Assembly: GCA_031264885.1 (NCBI GenBank)
Contig: JAISDM010000016.1
Location: forward strand, 1 to 32,163
Length of the DNA stretch: 32,163 bases
Reading direction: 5' to 3'
Source: Peptococcaceae bacterium
Lineage (GTDB): Bacteria > Bacillota > Peptococcia > DRI-13 > UBA5745
The notes below the pieces were generated by a model. It ran no database searches. It was given only the letters and a program-made list of their open reading frames with translations, and was not told where the DNA came from. Position numbers and translations under genes: made by a program. This document shows positions 8,132 through 17,504 of the stretch, piece after piece. Position 1 is the first letter of the stretch. The number at the start of each line of letters is the position of its first letter.

Positions 8132-8990
8132 ATGCGTTCTCTTGGGGATACATGTCGTAAACAACATTGAGAAGCGCCATAACTACCGGAGACGGCGATT
8201 TGCGATGGAGAATGACCCCCACCGGCATAAGATCGGTCTCAAGCGGGACGGCGGCGAGCGAATTCAACATATTCACAAAAGACGCTTTGGTGATAAAAAC
8301 ACCATTGTTATAACAAATGCCCATAATGCTTTGCAGGTCATTGCTCGGAAGGGTCTCCAGCTTCAGATGATCACAACATTTGTTCAGCTGTTCCAAAAGA
8401 TCGGTGTTTTTCCACAATACTCCCACATGCTGACCGGATAAATCTTCCAACCGGATCGTCTGCTTTTTGGCCAGCGGATGATTTGGCAGGAAAAGGCACT
8501 TGTAGGGCATGGGAAAAAGCACGGTATACCGTATATCGGGGCGGTCCAGCATTGGATGATAGGTGCATTCGGCCACATCCGCCCGATCATGGAGTATATC
8601 TTCAACAAGATTGCCGCTTGCCTGCAATTTTATTTTAACCCCAGGAAATTTACGGGAGAATTCATTGAACACGTTGTCCAGCAGCAGATGTGGATGGGAA
8701 GGCGTTATAATGCGAACAGTCTGGTTTTGGAGCGCAAGTTCCCGGCCCCTTTGGGCAGCGGCTTCCATTTCGGCGATTGATTTCCTGGCGGCGTTACAGA
8801 ACAACTCGCCGGCGGGGGTCAGGGAGATACCCTGATGCGTGCGCACGAACAAAGTGAAGCCGAGCTCCTTCTCAAGGGAGTCGATCTGCTTCTTAACGGC
8901 CGGCTTTGAAAGATACAACGCTTCCCCGGCCTGGCTGAAACTGCCGCGCTCCGCTGTTGTAATCAGAGATTTGAGCTGCTGACTGTTCAT
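8130..8990 (-). CDS. LysR-family transcriptional regulator
   Basis: MNSQQLKSLITTAERGSFSQAGEALYLSKPAVKKQIDSLEKELGFTLFVRTHQGISLTPAG HTH. Start placed at 8990; the ORF-track extension overlaps the upstream LysR gene. Confidence 0.9.
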   Translation of the reverse strand: MNSQQLKSLITTAERGSFSQAGEALYLSKPAVKKQIDSLEKELGFTLFVRTHQGISLTPAGELFCNAARKSIAEMEAAAQRGRELALQNQTVRIITPSHPHLLLDNVFNEFSRKFPGVKIKLQASGNLVEDILHDRADVAECTYHPMLDRPDIRYTVLFPMPYKCLFLPNHPLAKKQTIRLEDLSGQHVGVLWKNTDLLEQLNKCCDHLKLETLPSNDLQSIMGICYNNGVFITKASFVNMLNSLAAVPLETDLMPVGVILHRKSPSPVVMALLNVVYDMYPQENA

Positions 8991-9039
8991 AAACGCTCCT
9001 TTTGATTCTCTCCTCAATTCCTCTTCCGCGATCCGCGGT

Positions 9040-9921
9040 TTAGAAATTGGGAATTGGCAGGTCCATATAAAACTCAATGATGCTCTGCCGCATAAACGCC
9101 TGAGAAGCGTTCTTTGTGTCATTCTTTCGCCAATAAAGAGAGATCGGCAATTCAATATCAAAATTCTCAACAGGCAGAATGACCAGATCATCGTCGGCAG
9201 GCAGGTTGTACACCACCATAAGTCCAAGGCACCTGTTGGAACGGATGGCCTTGATCATATCGGCGGAATCGCGGCCCAAAAATGTAATTCGGGGATTAAA
9301 TCCGACAGACTGGGGCAGATCCTTGGCGAGACTAATCAGCGAGTGCGACACGCCGGTAGTTGAGCAGAAGGAGTGACGGTTCAAGTCACTCTTCGTAACC
9401 GTTTTCGCGTCCGCGAGCGGGTGTGCCTTATTGGCCACGACCGCCAGCTTATGATAACGGAGGAGCGCCCGGTCAATGCTCATATTGTTTGACCGGCCCA
9501 GCGTAATCACCAGGTCACAGTTATTGTTAACCAACTCATATTCCCAATTTTCCGGTATATTCTCCACCTTTAAATTCAGGCCCCGGGACAGCAAAAGATT
9601 AATCAGTTGGGAATTCGCCGGGGAAATAGAGCATGCCAGACGAACGAAATTCACCGATCTCTGCTTCAACTCTTCCATTTCGTTCATACACGAATCCATA
9701 ATATTTTCGACGGCGGTAACGCCCCGCAGAAAAATTTCGCCGTACTCATTTAACTGAATCCCCCGGCCGGTGCGGTCAAACAGCTGAAAGCCGATCTCCG
9801 CCTCCAGTCTGCGGATTGACGCTGAAAGCGAAGGCTGAGTAATGTTGAGCTGCTGGGCCGCTTTGGTCATATGCCGGGTACGGGCTACGACGGCAAAATA
9901 TTTTAAAGTGGCAATATCCAT
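9040..9921 (-). CDS. LysR-family transcriptional regulator
   Basis: MDIATLKYFAVVARTRHMTKAAQQLNITQPSLSASIRRLEAEIGFQLFDRTGRGIQL HTH plus substrate-binding-like domain. Confidence 0.93.
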   Translation of the reverse strand: MDIATLKYFAVVARTRHMTKAAQQLNITQPSLSASIRRLEAEIGFQLFDRTGRGIQLNEYGEIFLRGVTAVENIMDSCMNEMEELKQRSVNFVRLACSISPANSQLINLLLSRGLNLKVENIPENWEYELVNNNCDLVITLGRSNNMSIDRALLRYHKLAVVANKAHPLADAKTVTKSDLNRHSFCSTTGVSHSLISLAKDLPQSVGFNPRITFLGRDSADMIKAIRSNRCLGLMVVYNLPADDDLVILPVENFDIELPISLYWRKNDTKNASQAFMRQSIIEFYMDLPIPNF

Positions 9922-9995
9922 AGGATCAGACCCCCTGATAAGGATCGGTTTACTCGTTGAGTTTCTCTCTTCACATGAATTTTGTTCTATTTTCT

Positions 9996-10024
9996 ATTAT
10001 AGCATATGTATTTGTAAGGGCCAA
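9996..10024 (-). promoter_or_regulatory. Sigma-70-type promoter for the LysR gene 9040-9921
   Basis: Minus strand TTGGCC-N17-TATAAT; -10 at 9996-10001, -35 at 10019-10024. Confidence 0.65.
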
Positions 10025-10037
10025 TCATTTTGACAAA

Positions 10038-10075
10038 TGATAGTCAAAACGTTATCAAATATACCATCGATAGTT
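10038..10075. promoter_or_regulatory. Putative LysR-type operator TGATAGT-N8-TATCA-N8-ATCGATAGTT
   Basis: Same motif and spacing occur at 19807-19844; located upstream of the LysR -35 box and between divergent transcription units. Confidence 0.65.
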
Positions 10076-10150
10076 ATCGCCGTATAGTACCGAAAAAATG
10101 TCCTATTCGACTACACTGCGCGGTATACGGTATAATTTTGAGTAGGTTGT

Positions 10151-11065
10151 TTGGTATGGCGGCGCAACACACTTGAGCAAACCAATAAGATCATCAACGA
10201 AGAATCCCAGGCGACGAACGCCTATGAGACCGGCGAGGTTGATGTTCTGTCGCTGAACCCCACGGCGGATCTTGATTATCTCGCCGCCCTCCCCAACACC
10301 GCCCAGATTAGATTGGTCATGCCCACATGCACAATGATCCGCTTCAACATGAGTGAGAACTCCATAATGAACAACAAGGACGCCCGTTACGCAGTCATGT
10401 ACGCAACGGACTTCAACGCCGTCAAAAACATCGCCTACGGCGGGTTGGGTACGGTTCCTCAATTTATCATTTCCGCTAACGGCGACGAAACGGAGCCCGA
10501 ATTCCTCAACGCAACAACAATCTATTCCGATCTGGCAAACGGACCAAACTACGATCTTGCCAAAGAATACGCCGAGAAAGCCGGAATTGTCGGCAAGACC
10601 CTGACGATCATTAACGACAGTACCGCCGTGTTCCAAAGCAGCTGCGAAGTCCTTCAAGCCTGCCTCGGAAATATTGGCGTAAACCTTGAGATCGTAAACT
10701 ATGACGCCGGCAGCTTCAAGGAAAAATACGCCAGCCCCGATGGCTGGGATATGTTCCCCTCCGAGCATTCGAACCCGACCAACGCCAGTTACCCTCTCGC
10801 CACGCGTATCATTACCGCCAACAAGCTGTGCTGGTCCGGCCCGGAATATGACGCGGTCAACGCCCAGGCAAAGGAAGTCGTCGGTACCTTTGATCCGGCG
10901 AAACGCAAAACTCTTATGGAAGACTTCCTGGTTGTATTGCAGGATTACTCTCCGGCGTATAACCTTCTTGACAACGTGAAGGTTTACACATACGACTCCC
11001 GGCTCCGGGGCGTTGAAATCTTCCGTATGCATGACTTCCTTATCAAGGACTGGTCGTGGGTTTAA
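10151..11065 (+). pseudogene. 5'-truncated ABC transporter solute-binding protein (family 5, peptide type)
   Basis: Encodes only the C-terminal part (ATNAYETGEVDVLSL...KDARYAVMYATD...YDSRLRGVEIFRMHDFLIKDWSWV); no signal peptide or N-terminal lobe and no plausible upstream coding extension. Confidence 0.8.
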
Positions 11066-11097
11066 CGGATGTATCCAATTGAAGAGTCAATAAAGCA

Positions 11098-11137
11098 ACG
11101 GCCACTGGTTGGTCACAGCCGGTGGCCACCGTTTTTT
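11098..11137 (+). terminator. Stem-loop with U-run between the SBP remnant and the permease gene
   Basis: GGCCACTGG-N10-CCGGTGGCC then ACCGTTTTTT. Confidence 0.65.
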
Positions 11138-11168
11138 AGCTGCTTTATCGAAAGGGGTTATAAAGGAT

Positions 11169-12152
11169 TTGAGCAAGTTCGTTATAAGACGGATACTTTG
11201 GATGATTCCTACACTTCTCTGTGTTGTGCTTCTGATCTTTGTCCTGTTCGAGATAACGCCTGGAGACCCCGCGCTGACAATTCTGCCGAGCGACTCCTGG
11301 ACAGAGGAAAACATCGCGCGGGTTCATAAAGAGCTTGGATTGGACGACCCAATTCTCGTGCGCTATGTCCGTTATTTAGGCAACGCGGTACAAGGCGATC
11401 TCGGCACGAGTTATCTGACCAAAACCTCTGTAACCAATGAGATCGCTCAAAAGTTTCCCTATACAATGAAAATCACATTTATCAGCGTAATTATGGCCAT
11501 CGTCGCCGGCATCCCATTTGGTGTAATCGCGGCAAAACACCAGTACACACTGACAGACAACATTTCCGTTTTTATATCTCTGTTGTTTGTGAGTATGCCA
11601 AATTTCTGGTTCGCGCTTCTGCTTGCGCGATTTTTCGGCGTCCAGCTGGGGTGGCTGCCGACGACCGGCGTCGAGACATGGACAGGGTACATATTACCGA
11701 GCGCCACAGTCGCCATTACTTCACTTGCGGCCATAACCCGTCAGACACGCTCAAGTATGCTTGAGCAAATCCGTCAGGATTATGTCGTCACCGCGCGCGC
11801 CAAGGGTCAGATCGAAGGAAAGGTTATCTACGGCCACGCGCTGAAAAACGCGCTGATCCCGATTATCACAGTCGTCGGTACAAATATTGCCAATCATCTT
11901 GGCGGAACATTGGTCGCGGAGACCATCTTCTCAATCCCCGGCCTTGCCAAGTACATGATTACCGGCCTGAACGGGCGTGATTACCCTGTCGTTCTGGGTT
12001 CAGTCCTTTTTATTTCGGCCGTGTTCTGTATCGTCATGATGGTCGTCGATATTATTTACGCCGTCGTTGACCCGCGTATCCGCATTCAGATGATGAAGAA
12101 GAACAATAGCGGCAGAAAAACCAAGGCCAGAAAGGAGGCTGCGGCAGCGTGA
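11169..12152 (+). CDS. Peptide-type ABC transporter permease (DppB/OppB-like)
   Basis: FVIRRILWMIPTLLCVVLLIFVLFEITPGDPA N-terminus and TRSSMLEQIRQDYVVTARAKG EAA loop. TTG start inferred. Confidence 0.9.
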   Translation: MSKFVIRRILWMIPTLLCVVLLIFVLFEITPGDPALTILPSDSWTEENIARVHKELGLDDPILVRYVRYLGNAVQGDLGTSYLTKTSVTNEIAQKFPYTMKITFISVIMAIVAGIPFGVIAAKHQYTLTDNISVFISLLFVSMPNFWFALLLARFFGVQLGWLPTTGVETWTGYILPSATVAITSLAAITRQTRSSMLEQIRQDYVVTARAKGQIEGKVIYGHALKNALIPIITVVGTNIANHLGGTLVAETIFSIPGLAKYMITGLNGRDYPVVLGSVLFISAVFCIVMMVVDIIYAVVDPRIRIQMMKKNNSGRKTKARKEAAAA

Positions 12153-13006
12153 GTAGAGGAAAAAAACAATTACGTATATACGAAGTCTGGCGTCAGCTTC
12201 GGAAGAATAAATTCGCCATGGCCGGCATGGTGATCATCATTCTGCTGGCGCTTGTCACTATTTTCGCTGATCAGTTAGCGCCATACCACTTTGAGACGGC
12301 CGACTTTTCCGCCTCCTTCGCGAGGCCCTCCGCCGAGCATCCCCTCGGATGCGACAAACTTGGACGCGACACCTTGAGCCGCGTCATTTACGGCGCGAGA
12401 ACGAGTCTGCAAATCGGTCTCGGCGCCACGGTGATCGCCACGGTCGTCGGCGTCGTACTCGGCGCCTTCTGCGGCTACTACGGCGGCTGGATCGACACAA
12501 TTTTTATGCGCTTTCTCGATATCTTCCAGTCCATTCCAAATCTGCTGTTCAGTATCGTGCTTGCGGCATCGCTGGGCGTCGGCGTCAAAAACGCCATCAT
12601 AGCCGTAGGCATAACATCCGCGCCGCTGTTCGCGCGTATGATACGGGGCAGCATTATGCAGATCCGCGGCAGTGAATACATTGAGGCGGCCCGGTCGATC
12701 AACGCGCGGGATCCCCGCGTTATTATCAAGCACATTATCCCCAACGCCATCTCTCCTGTCATCGTACAGATCACCATGAAGATCGGCAGCGCCATCATCT
12801 ATGGCGCGACGCTCAGCTTCATCGGGCTCGGAGCCCAGCCGCCCACAGCCGAGTGGGGCGCGATGATTTCGGAGGCGAGAAATTACATCCGCAATTATCC
12901 GGCGCTTATTATGTATCCCGGCGCCGCCCTGATGATCTGCGTGCTGGCGTTCAATCTGTTTGGCGACGGTCTGCGTGACGCTCTCGATCCGCGTTTGAAG
13001 AACTAA
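12149..13006 (+). CDS. Peptide-type ABC transporter permease (DppC/OppC-like)
   Basis: HPLGCDKLGRDTLSRVIYGARTSL and EYIEAARSINARDPRVIIKHIIPNA motifs; GTG start overlaps the previous stop. Confidence 0.92.
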   Translation: MSRGKKQLRIYEVWRQLRKNKFAMAGMVIIILLALVTIFADQLAPYHFETADFSASFARPSAEHPLGCDKLGRDTLSRVIYGARTSLQIGLGATVIATVVGVVLGAFCGYYGGWIDTIFMRFLDIFQSIPNLLFSIVLAASLGVGVKNAIIAVGITSAPLFARMIRGSIMQIRGSEYIEAARSINARDPRVIIKHIIPNAISPVIVQITMKIGSAIIYGATLSFIGLGAQPPTAEWGAMISEARNYIRNYPALIMYPGAALMICVLAFNLFGDGLRDALDPRLKN

Positions 13007-13019
13007 GGAGGTGGCAGCG

Positions 13020-14024
13020 ATGGAGAAAACGGCTCAGGCCGGCGAGGCTTTCTTAGATATCAAGGATCTCGTCGTTGAGTACCACACCGACGACGCGGTC
13101 ATTCACGCCGTTAACGGTGTAAACCTGAAACTGGCAAAGGGCGAGACGCTCGGCCTCGTTGGTGAAACCGGCGCCGGGAAGACAAGCATCGCCAGAAGCA
13201 TTCTGCGTATTCTGCCAGATCCGCCGGCCAAAATCATGAAAGGCGAAATTTGGTTCAACGGCGAGAATATACTGAAGCTCCCGGAAAAAAAAGTCCGCTC
13301 AATCCGCGGCGATAAAATCAGTATGATATTCCAGGACCCCATGACAGCCCTGAACCCGATTGAAACAGTAGGCAGCCAGATTTCCGAGGCAATCCGGCTG
13401 CATAACAGCATCTCAAGAGCCGACGCCAACAAACAGGCCGTACAAATGCTTGAGACGGTCGGCATCCCCGGCAAGCGTTTCACCAACTATCCTCTTGAGT
13501 TTTCAGGCGGGATGAAGCAGCGGGTGGTTATTGCCATGGCGCTGGCCTGCAAACCGGAACTGCTGCTGGCTGACGAGCCGACCACCGCGCTGGATGTCAC
13601 CATCCAAGCACAGGTACTCGAAATGATGCGTGACCTGCAAAAAGACTTCGGCGCCTCCGTTATCCTGATCACACACGACCTCGGCATCGTGGCCGAAATG
13701 TGCGAGAAGGTCGCCATCATCTACGCCGGAGAGGTCGTTGAATACGGTACGGCGGAGGATATCTTTGACCACCGCGCGCATCCCTATACCGAAGGACTTT
13801 TCGGTTCTATCCCAACGATCCATACCAAAACAAAACGTTTAAATCCCATTCGGGGCATGATGCCCGACCCCGCCAATCTGCCGTCCTGCTGCCGGTTTGC
13901 CGGTCGCTGTCCGTACACCACAGACGAGTGTACAAGCAGCTATCCCGAGATGGTCGAATGCAAGTCCCAGCCACACACAGTACGTTGTGTACGCGCCAGG
14001 GTAAAGGAAGGGGGGAGCCAATGA
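13020..14024 (+). CDS. Peptide-type ABC transporter ATPase (DppD/OppD-like)
   Basis: Walker A GETGAGKTS, FSGGMKQRVVIAMAL signature, LLADEPTTALD, C-terminal Cys-rich CRFAGRCPYTTDEC; ATG at 13020 after AAGGAGG. Confidence 0.93.
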   Translation: MEKTAQAGEAFLDIKDLVVEYHTDDAVIHAVNGVNLKLAKGETLGLVGETGAGKTSIARSILRILPDPPAKIMKGEIWFNGENILKLPEKKVRSIRGDKISMIFQDPMTALNPIETVGSQISEAIRLHNSISRADANKQAVQMLETVGIPGKRFTNYPLEFSGGMKQRVVIAMALACKPELLLADEPTTALDVTIQAQVLEMMRDLQKDFGASVILITHDLGIVAEMCEKVAIIYAGEVVEYGTAEDIFDHRAHPYTEGLFGSIPTIHTKTKRLNPIRGMMPDPANLPSCCRFAGRCPYTTDECTSSYPEMVECKSQPHTVRCVRARVKEGGSQ

Positions 14025-14968
14025 GCGATATTCTCGAAGTACAAGAACTGAAAAAATACTTCCGGGTGGACGGCGGCAGCCAGCTTCACGCGGTAGACGG
14101 TGTCTCCTTCAAAATTGAAAAAGGACAAACCCTTGGCGTCGTCGGGGAGTCCGGCTGCGGTAAATCGACATTGGGCCGCGTCATTCTGCATCTGATCGAA
14201 CCCTCCGGCGGGCAGATTTTCTTTGAAGGCAAGGATATCTCCAATCCTAACCGCAGCATGATCAATTACGTCCGGGAGAACATGCAGATCATTTTCCAAG
14301 ACCCGTTTTCCTCGCTTAACCCGCGTATGAGCGTCAGCGAGACGATCATGGAGCCCATGATTATAAAGGGCGGGATCTCACGGTCCGACATGTACGAGAA
14401 AACATTGAAACTGATGGATACCGTCGGCCTCGCCCAGCGTTTTACGAATTCCTATCCCCATGAACTCGACGGCGGGCGCCGCCAGAGAATCGGCATTGCG
14501 CGCTCGCTCGCGCTTGACCCCAAGTTCATCGTCTGCGACGAGCCCGTCTCCGCGCTGGACGTCTCTATACAGGCACAGATATTGAACCTGCTGCTGGATC
14601 TGCAGGAGGAGCGGAACCTGAGCTATATCTTCATCACTCACGATCTGTCCGTTGTAAAATACATCTCCAACAACATCCTCGTCATGTACCTTGGGCAGAT
14701 GGTCGAACTGGCGCCATCCGACGAGCTGTTTGAGAACCCGGCGCACCCCTACACAGAGGCGCTGCTTTCCGCCATCCCTGTCGCGGATATCCATGTAAAA
14801 CACGAACGCCTCCAAATGAAGGGAGAACTGACGAGTCCGATCGATCCGAAGCCCGGCTGCCGCTTCATGGCCCGCTGCCCATATGCCGCGGAAAAATGCG
14901 CCGAGCCCCAGACACTGCAAAATATCTCCCCGGATCACCAGGTTTCCTGTTGGATGAAGCAATCCTAA
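14021..14968 (+). CDS. Peptide-type ABC transporter ATPase (DppF/OppF-like)
   Basis: [52 protein letters not shown] at 14021. Confidence 0.93.
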   Translation: MSDILEVQELKKYFRVDGGSQLHAVDGVSFKIEKGQTLGVVGESGCGKSTLGRVILHLIEPSGGQIFFEGKDISNPNRSMINYVRENMQIIFQDPFSSLNPRMSVSETIMEPMIIKGGISRSDMYEKTLKLMDTVGLAQRFTNSYPHELDGGRRQRIGIARSLALDPKFIVCDEPVSALDVSIQAQILNLLLDLQEERNLSYIFITHDLSVVKYISNNILVMYLGQMVELAPSDELFENPAHPYTEALLSAIPVADIHVKHERLQMKGELTSPIDPKPGCRFMARCPYAAEKCAEPQTLQNISPDHQVSCWMKQS

Positions 14969-14969
14969 C

Positions 14970-14996
14970 GCGTAACCGCGTAAAAGACAAATAGAA
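14970..14996 (+). repeat. 27-bp direct repeat, left copy (GCGTAACCGCGTAAAAGACAAATAGAA)
   Basis: Exact match to 17522-17548; minus strand reads ...LFVFYAVTR stop. Confidence 0.9.
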
Positions 14997-15051
14997 CGCT
15001 TCGTGTCTGTGGGTTTGCTGTAGACGGGATTTCTGCGTTCTTTCGCTTCAA

Positions 15052-15903
15052 TCAGCGGGCTTCTTTCATCAGCTCCTTAATCTGTTCTTCCAATCGAAGT
15101 CTTTCTTCTCTTTCTCTAGCCAATTGTCTTTCTGCCTCCAGCGCCTTCTTTTCCGCCGCCGACGCTTTTTGTTTTTCTTCTAATGCTTTTTGTTTTTCTT
15201 CTTCTATAATCTCTTCCCAGATATCATTCAAATAACGCGTTTCTCCAATCATTTCCAATTCCTCCTTCGTATAATTTACTTCGTTTAACATGCCGTAAAT
15301 CTTTTTAATCCAAGAAGGATCGCTGTCCTTCATTTCGCCGCCCAGAAACAATCGCTGCCACGGTTCCAAATCATCACTCACCGTCTTGGTATACTCGAAA
15401 AAACAAGAAACCGTCGATAGCCCAGGGAACACCAAGTCATGTTTTTTATCGTAAAACTCAAACATATGCACAGCGTCCTCATCTGACTTGATCAATCGAT
15501 CGCCGATGATGTTCAAACTCAAAACCCGTTTCAGACCTTTGTATTTCTTTGCTCCAAAGTTTTTTACAAATCGGTCCGAAGTGTAAAAAAAGGATCGGGT
15601 CGCGAAAATATTCCTGGTTTGCATTTGCAGTTCCACAATGAAATCCCCCGCGTCAAACGCCGCGGATATGTCTTTGATGGTTTCCTTGATTTTTCGAACT
15701 TCACCGTCGCGCTCAAAATAAGAATGAAAGCTGTATGGATTTGAAATCACAATATCTTTGGCGTCTATGCCGAAGAAATCATGAATCGTGCCCCACAGAA
15801 CTTCTTCGCTCTCGCCCGGTGTCGTCGTCGCTTTGCGAAACACAAGATCATTCGTGATCGACAAGCCTTTTTTCCTTTTTTCAGGTTCGGTTTCTTTCGC
15901 CAT
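15052..15903 (-). CDS. Rpn-family recombination-promoting nuclease / PD-(D/E)XK nuclease family transposase
   Basis: LSITNDLVFRKATTTPGESEEVLWGTIHDFFGI start, FIVELQMQ catalytic strand, FYTSDRF block, C-terminal Glu/Lys-rich coiled coil. Confidence 0.85.
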   Translation of the reverse strand: MAKETEPEKRKKGLSITNDLVFRKATTTPGESEEVLWGTIHDFFGIDAKDIVISNPYSFHSYFERDGEVRKIKETIKDISAAFDAGDFIVELQMQTRNIFATRSFFYTSDRFVKNFGAKKYKGLKRVLSLNIIGDRLIKSDEDAVHMFEFYDKKHDLVFPGLSTVSCFFEYTKTVSDDLEPWQRLFLGGEMKDSDPSWIKKIYGMLNEVNYTKEELEMIGETRYLNDIWEEIIEEEKQKALEEKQKASAAEKKALEAERQLAREREERLRLEEQIKELMKEAR

Positions 15904-16067
15904 AATCAATACTCCCATCGTTTTCTCAATTGGTTTGACATCATGAATCCCCCATAAAGAAATGATAGCATAGAATTCTCCAAAAATAAATATCCGAAAT
16001 TGACTTTGAGGCTTTGAGGGGGACGGATGCCGCCAAACGCAATGAATAATAAAAGGAGGCATACAAT

Positions 16068-17483
16068 TTGAAAAAGAAACTTTTACGAAGAAACTTTCTC
16101 AAATACGGCGCAGCAATAGGAACGGTGGCTTTAGTTGCAGCGGTTTTAGCCGGTTGTGGTAGCGCGGTCACTCCATCCTCCGGCGCAGAATCATCTGCAG
16201 TCTCATCCTCCGGTACATCGGAATCATTGCCCTCGGTTCAGGCGACGGAACCCGGAGCAATAAAACAATCATATTATCGTGTCAGCGGCGCGAATATAAT
16301 GCTCTACGAGCCGATTGAACCCGGAGAAAACGCAAAAATCCTGCTCGCCTCCATGCACGGCGGCCTGGGCCGGACTCTGGAGCAAAATTTCCTCAAAACC
16401 GTGGCTACGCTGGGATTTCGTACTATGTATTGTGTCCCAGACCACGCATCGTTTGTTGATCAGTTCAAAGATTTTGCGAACTGCATGACGTTTGCTCGGG
16501 AATATGATGGCGTCACAAAAATTATCCTGATGGGGCAGAGCCGCGGCGCCGCCGTAATGAGTGCCTACCAGAAAATTGCCGAGAATGGTGCAGATGTGTT
16601 TCAAGGGCCTGAGCGACGCCTACCCATTCCCGATATAGTGTGTTCCCCGGCTGACGGTCTCATGTTGCTTGACGCAAATTTTGGTTTTATGGTAATGCAT
16701 GTCATGTCCATGAACCCCGCTCTCATTGAGGAAGGTAACGCGATGAAGGTAGACCCTGAGCTTGACGCATTGAACCCCGAAAATGGTTTTGGCGAAGAAG
16801 AGTGCCATTACACCGAGGAGTTCCGCCGCAAATTCCTAACAGCCCAAAGGTCACGCTATTACGAGCTGATGGATCTGGCAGAGGAGCGTTGGGGGCTGAT
16901 CCAAAACGGAGAGGGTAATTTCTCGGATAACGAGCCGTTTATTGTGCCTGATTGCATTGGTACTAACAATTCGCCGAAGCTGTTTGCCGGTGATATAAGC
17001 TATTTCTCCCGAACCAAGGGGGCTTACGATCTCATCCATCCAGATGGCTCCATCACCAATGAAGTTATTCGGTGTCTGCGCCCAAACGAGAACAACCCCG
17101 CTTTCGCTGGCACCAAAGAGGCTGCCTTTGAGACAACCGTCAAGGACTTCTTTTGGATGGAGGTTAACATTACCGAAGACTATGACTACGGCGAGGATTA
17201 TCTGACCGGCGTCGATTTTGAAAGCAGCTTCACCTGTTCCAGTGGCAATGTAAAGATGATATCCTGTCCGCTGCTACTGATGGGCCATACGGCCGGATAC
17301 GAGTTCATTACTGCGGAGTGGTCCTACGAAAACGCAAACAGTGCTGATAAAACCATCGCGTTTACCGAAGGCGCCACGCACGGATGGTCTTCCATCGACA
17401 AGGACAAATATGGTGATACACTTCTAACCGAGGCCAAATATGTGGCCGACTGGATGACGGCGGAAGGGCGCTTTGTTGACTAA
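16068..17483 (+). CDS. Alpha/beta-hydrolase-fold lipoprotein with twin-arginine-like signal
   Basis: TTG start after AGGAGG; RRNFLK twin-arginine motif, LAGC lipobox; MHGG, ILMGQSRGAA (GxSxG) and EGATHGW catalytic motifs. Confidence 0.75.
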   Translation: MKKKLLRRNFLKYGAAIGTVALVAAVLAGCGSAVTPSSGAESSAVSSSGTSESLPSVQATEPGAIKQSYYRVSGANIMLYEPIEPGENAKILLASMHGGLGRTLEQNFLKTVATLGFRTMYCVPDHASFVDQFKDFANCMTFAREYDGVTKIILMGQSRGAAVMSAYQKIAENGADVFQGPERRLPIPDIVCSPADGLMLLDANFGFMVMHVMSMNPALIEEGNAMKVDPELDALNPENGFGEEECHYTEEFRRKFLTAQRSRYYELMDLAEERWGLIQNGEGNFSDNEPFIVPDCIGTNNSPKLFAGDISYFSRTKGAYDLIHPDGSITNEVIRCLRPNENNPAFAGTKEAAFETTVKDFFWMEVNITEDYDYGEDYLTGVDFESSFTCSSGNVKMISCPLLLMGHTAGYEFITAEWSYENANSADKTIAFTEGATHGWSSIDKDKYGDTLLTEAKYVADWMTAEGRFVD

Positions 17484-17504
17484 ACTTCGTTCTTTGCTAA
17501 TCCA

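Noticed and set aside
10103-11032. 309-aa minus-strand ORF
   Set aside because: Antisense to the SBP remnant, which carries recognisable SBP motifs.
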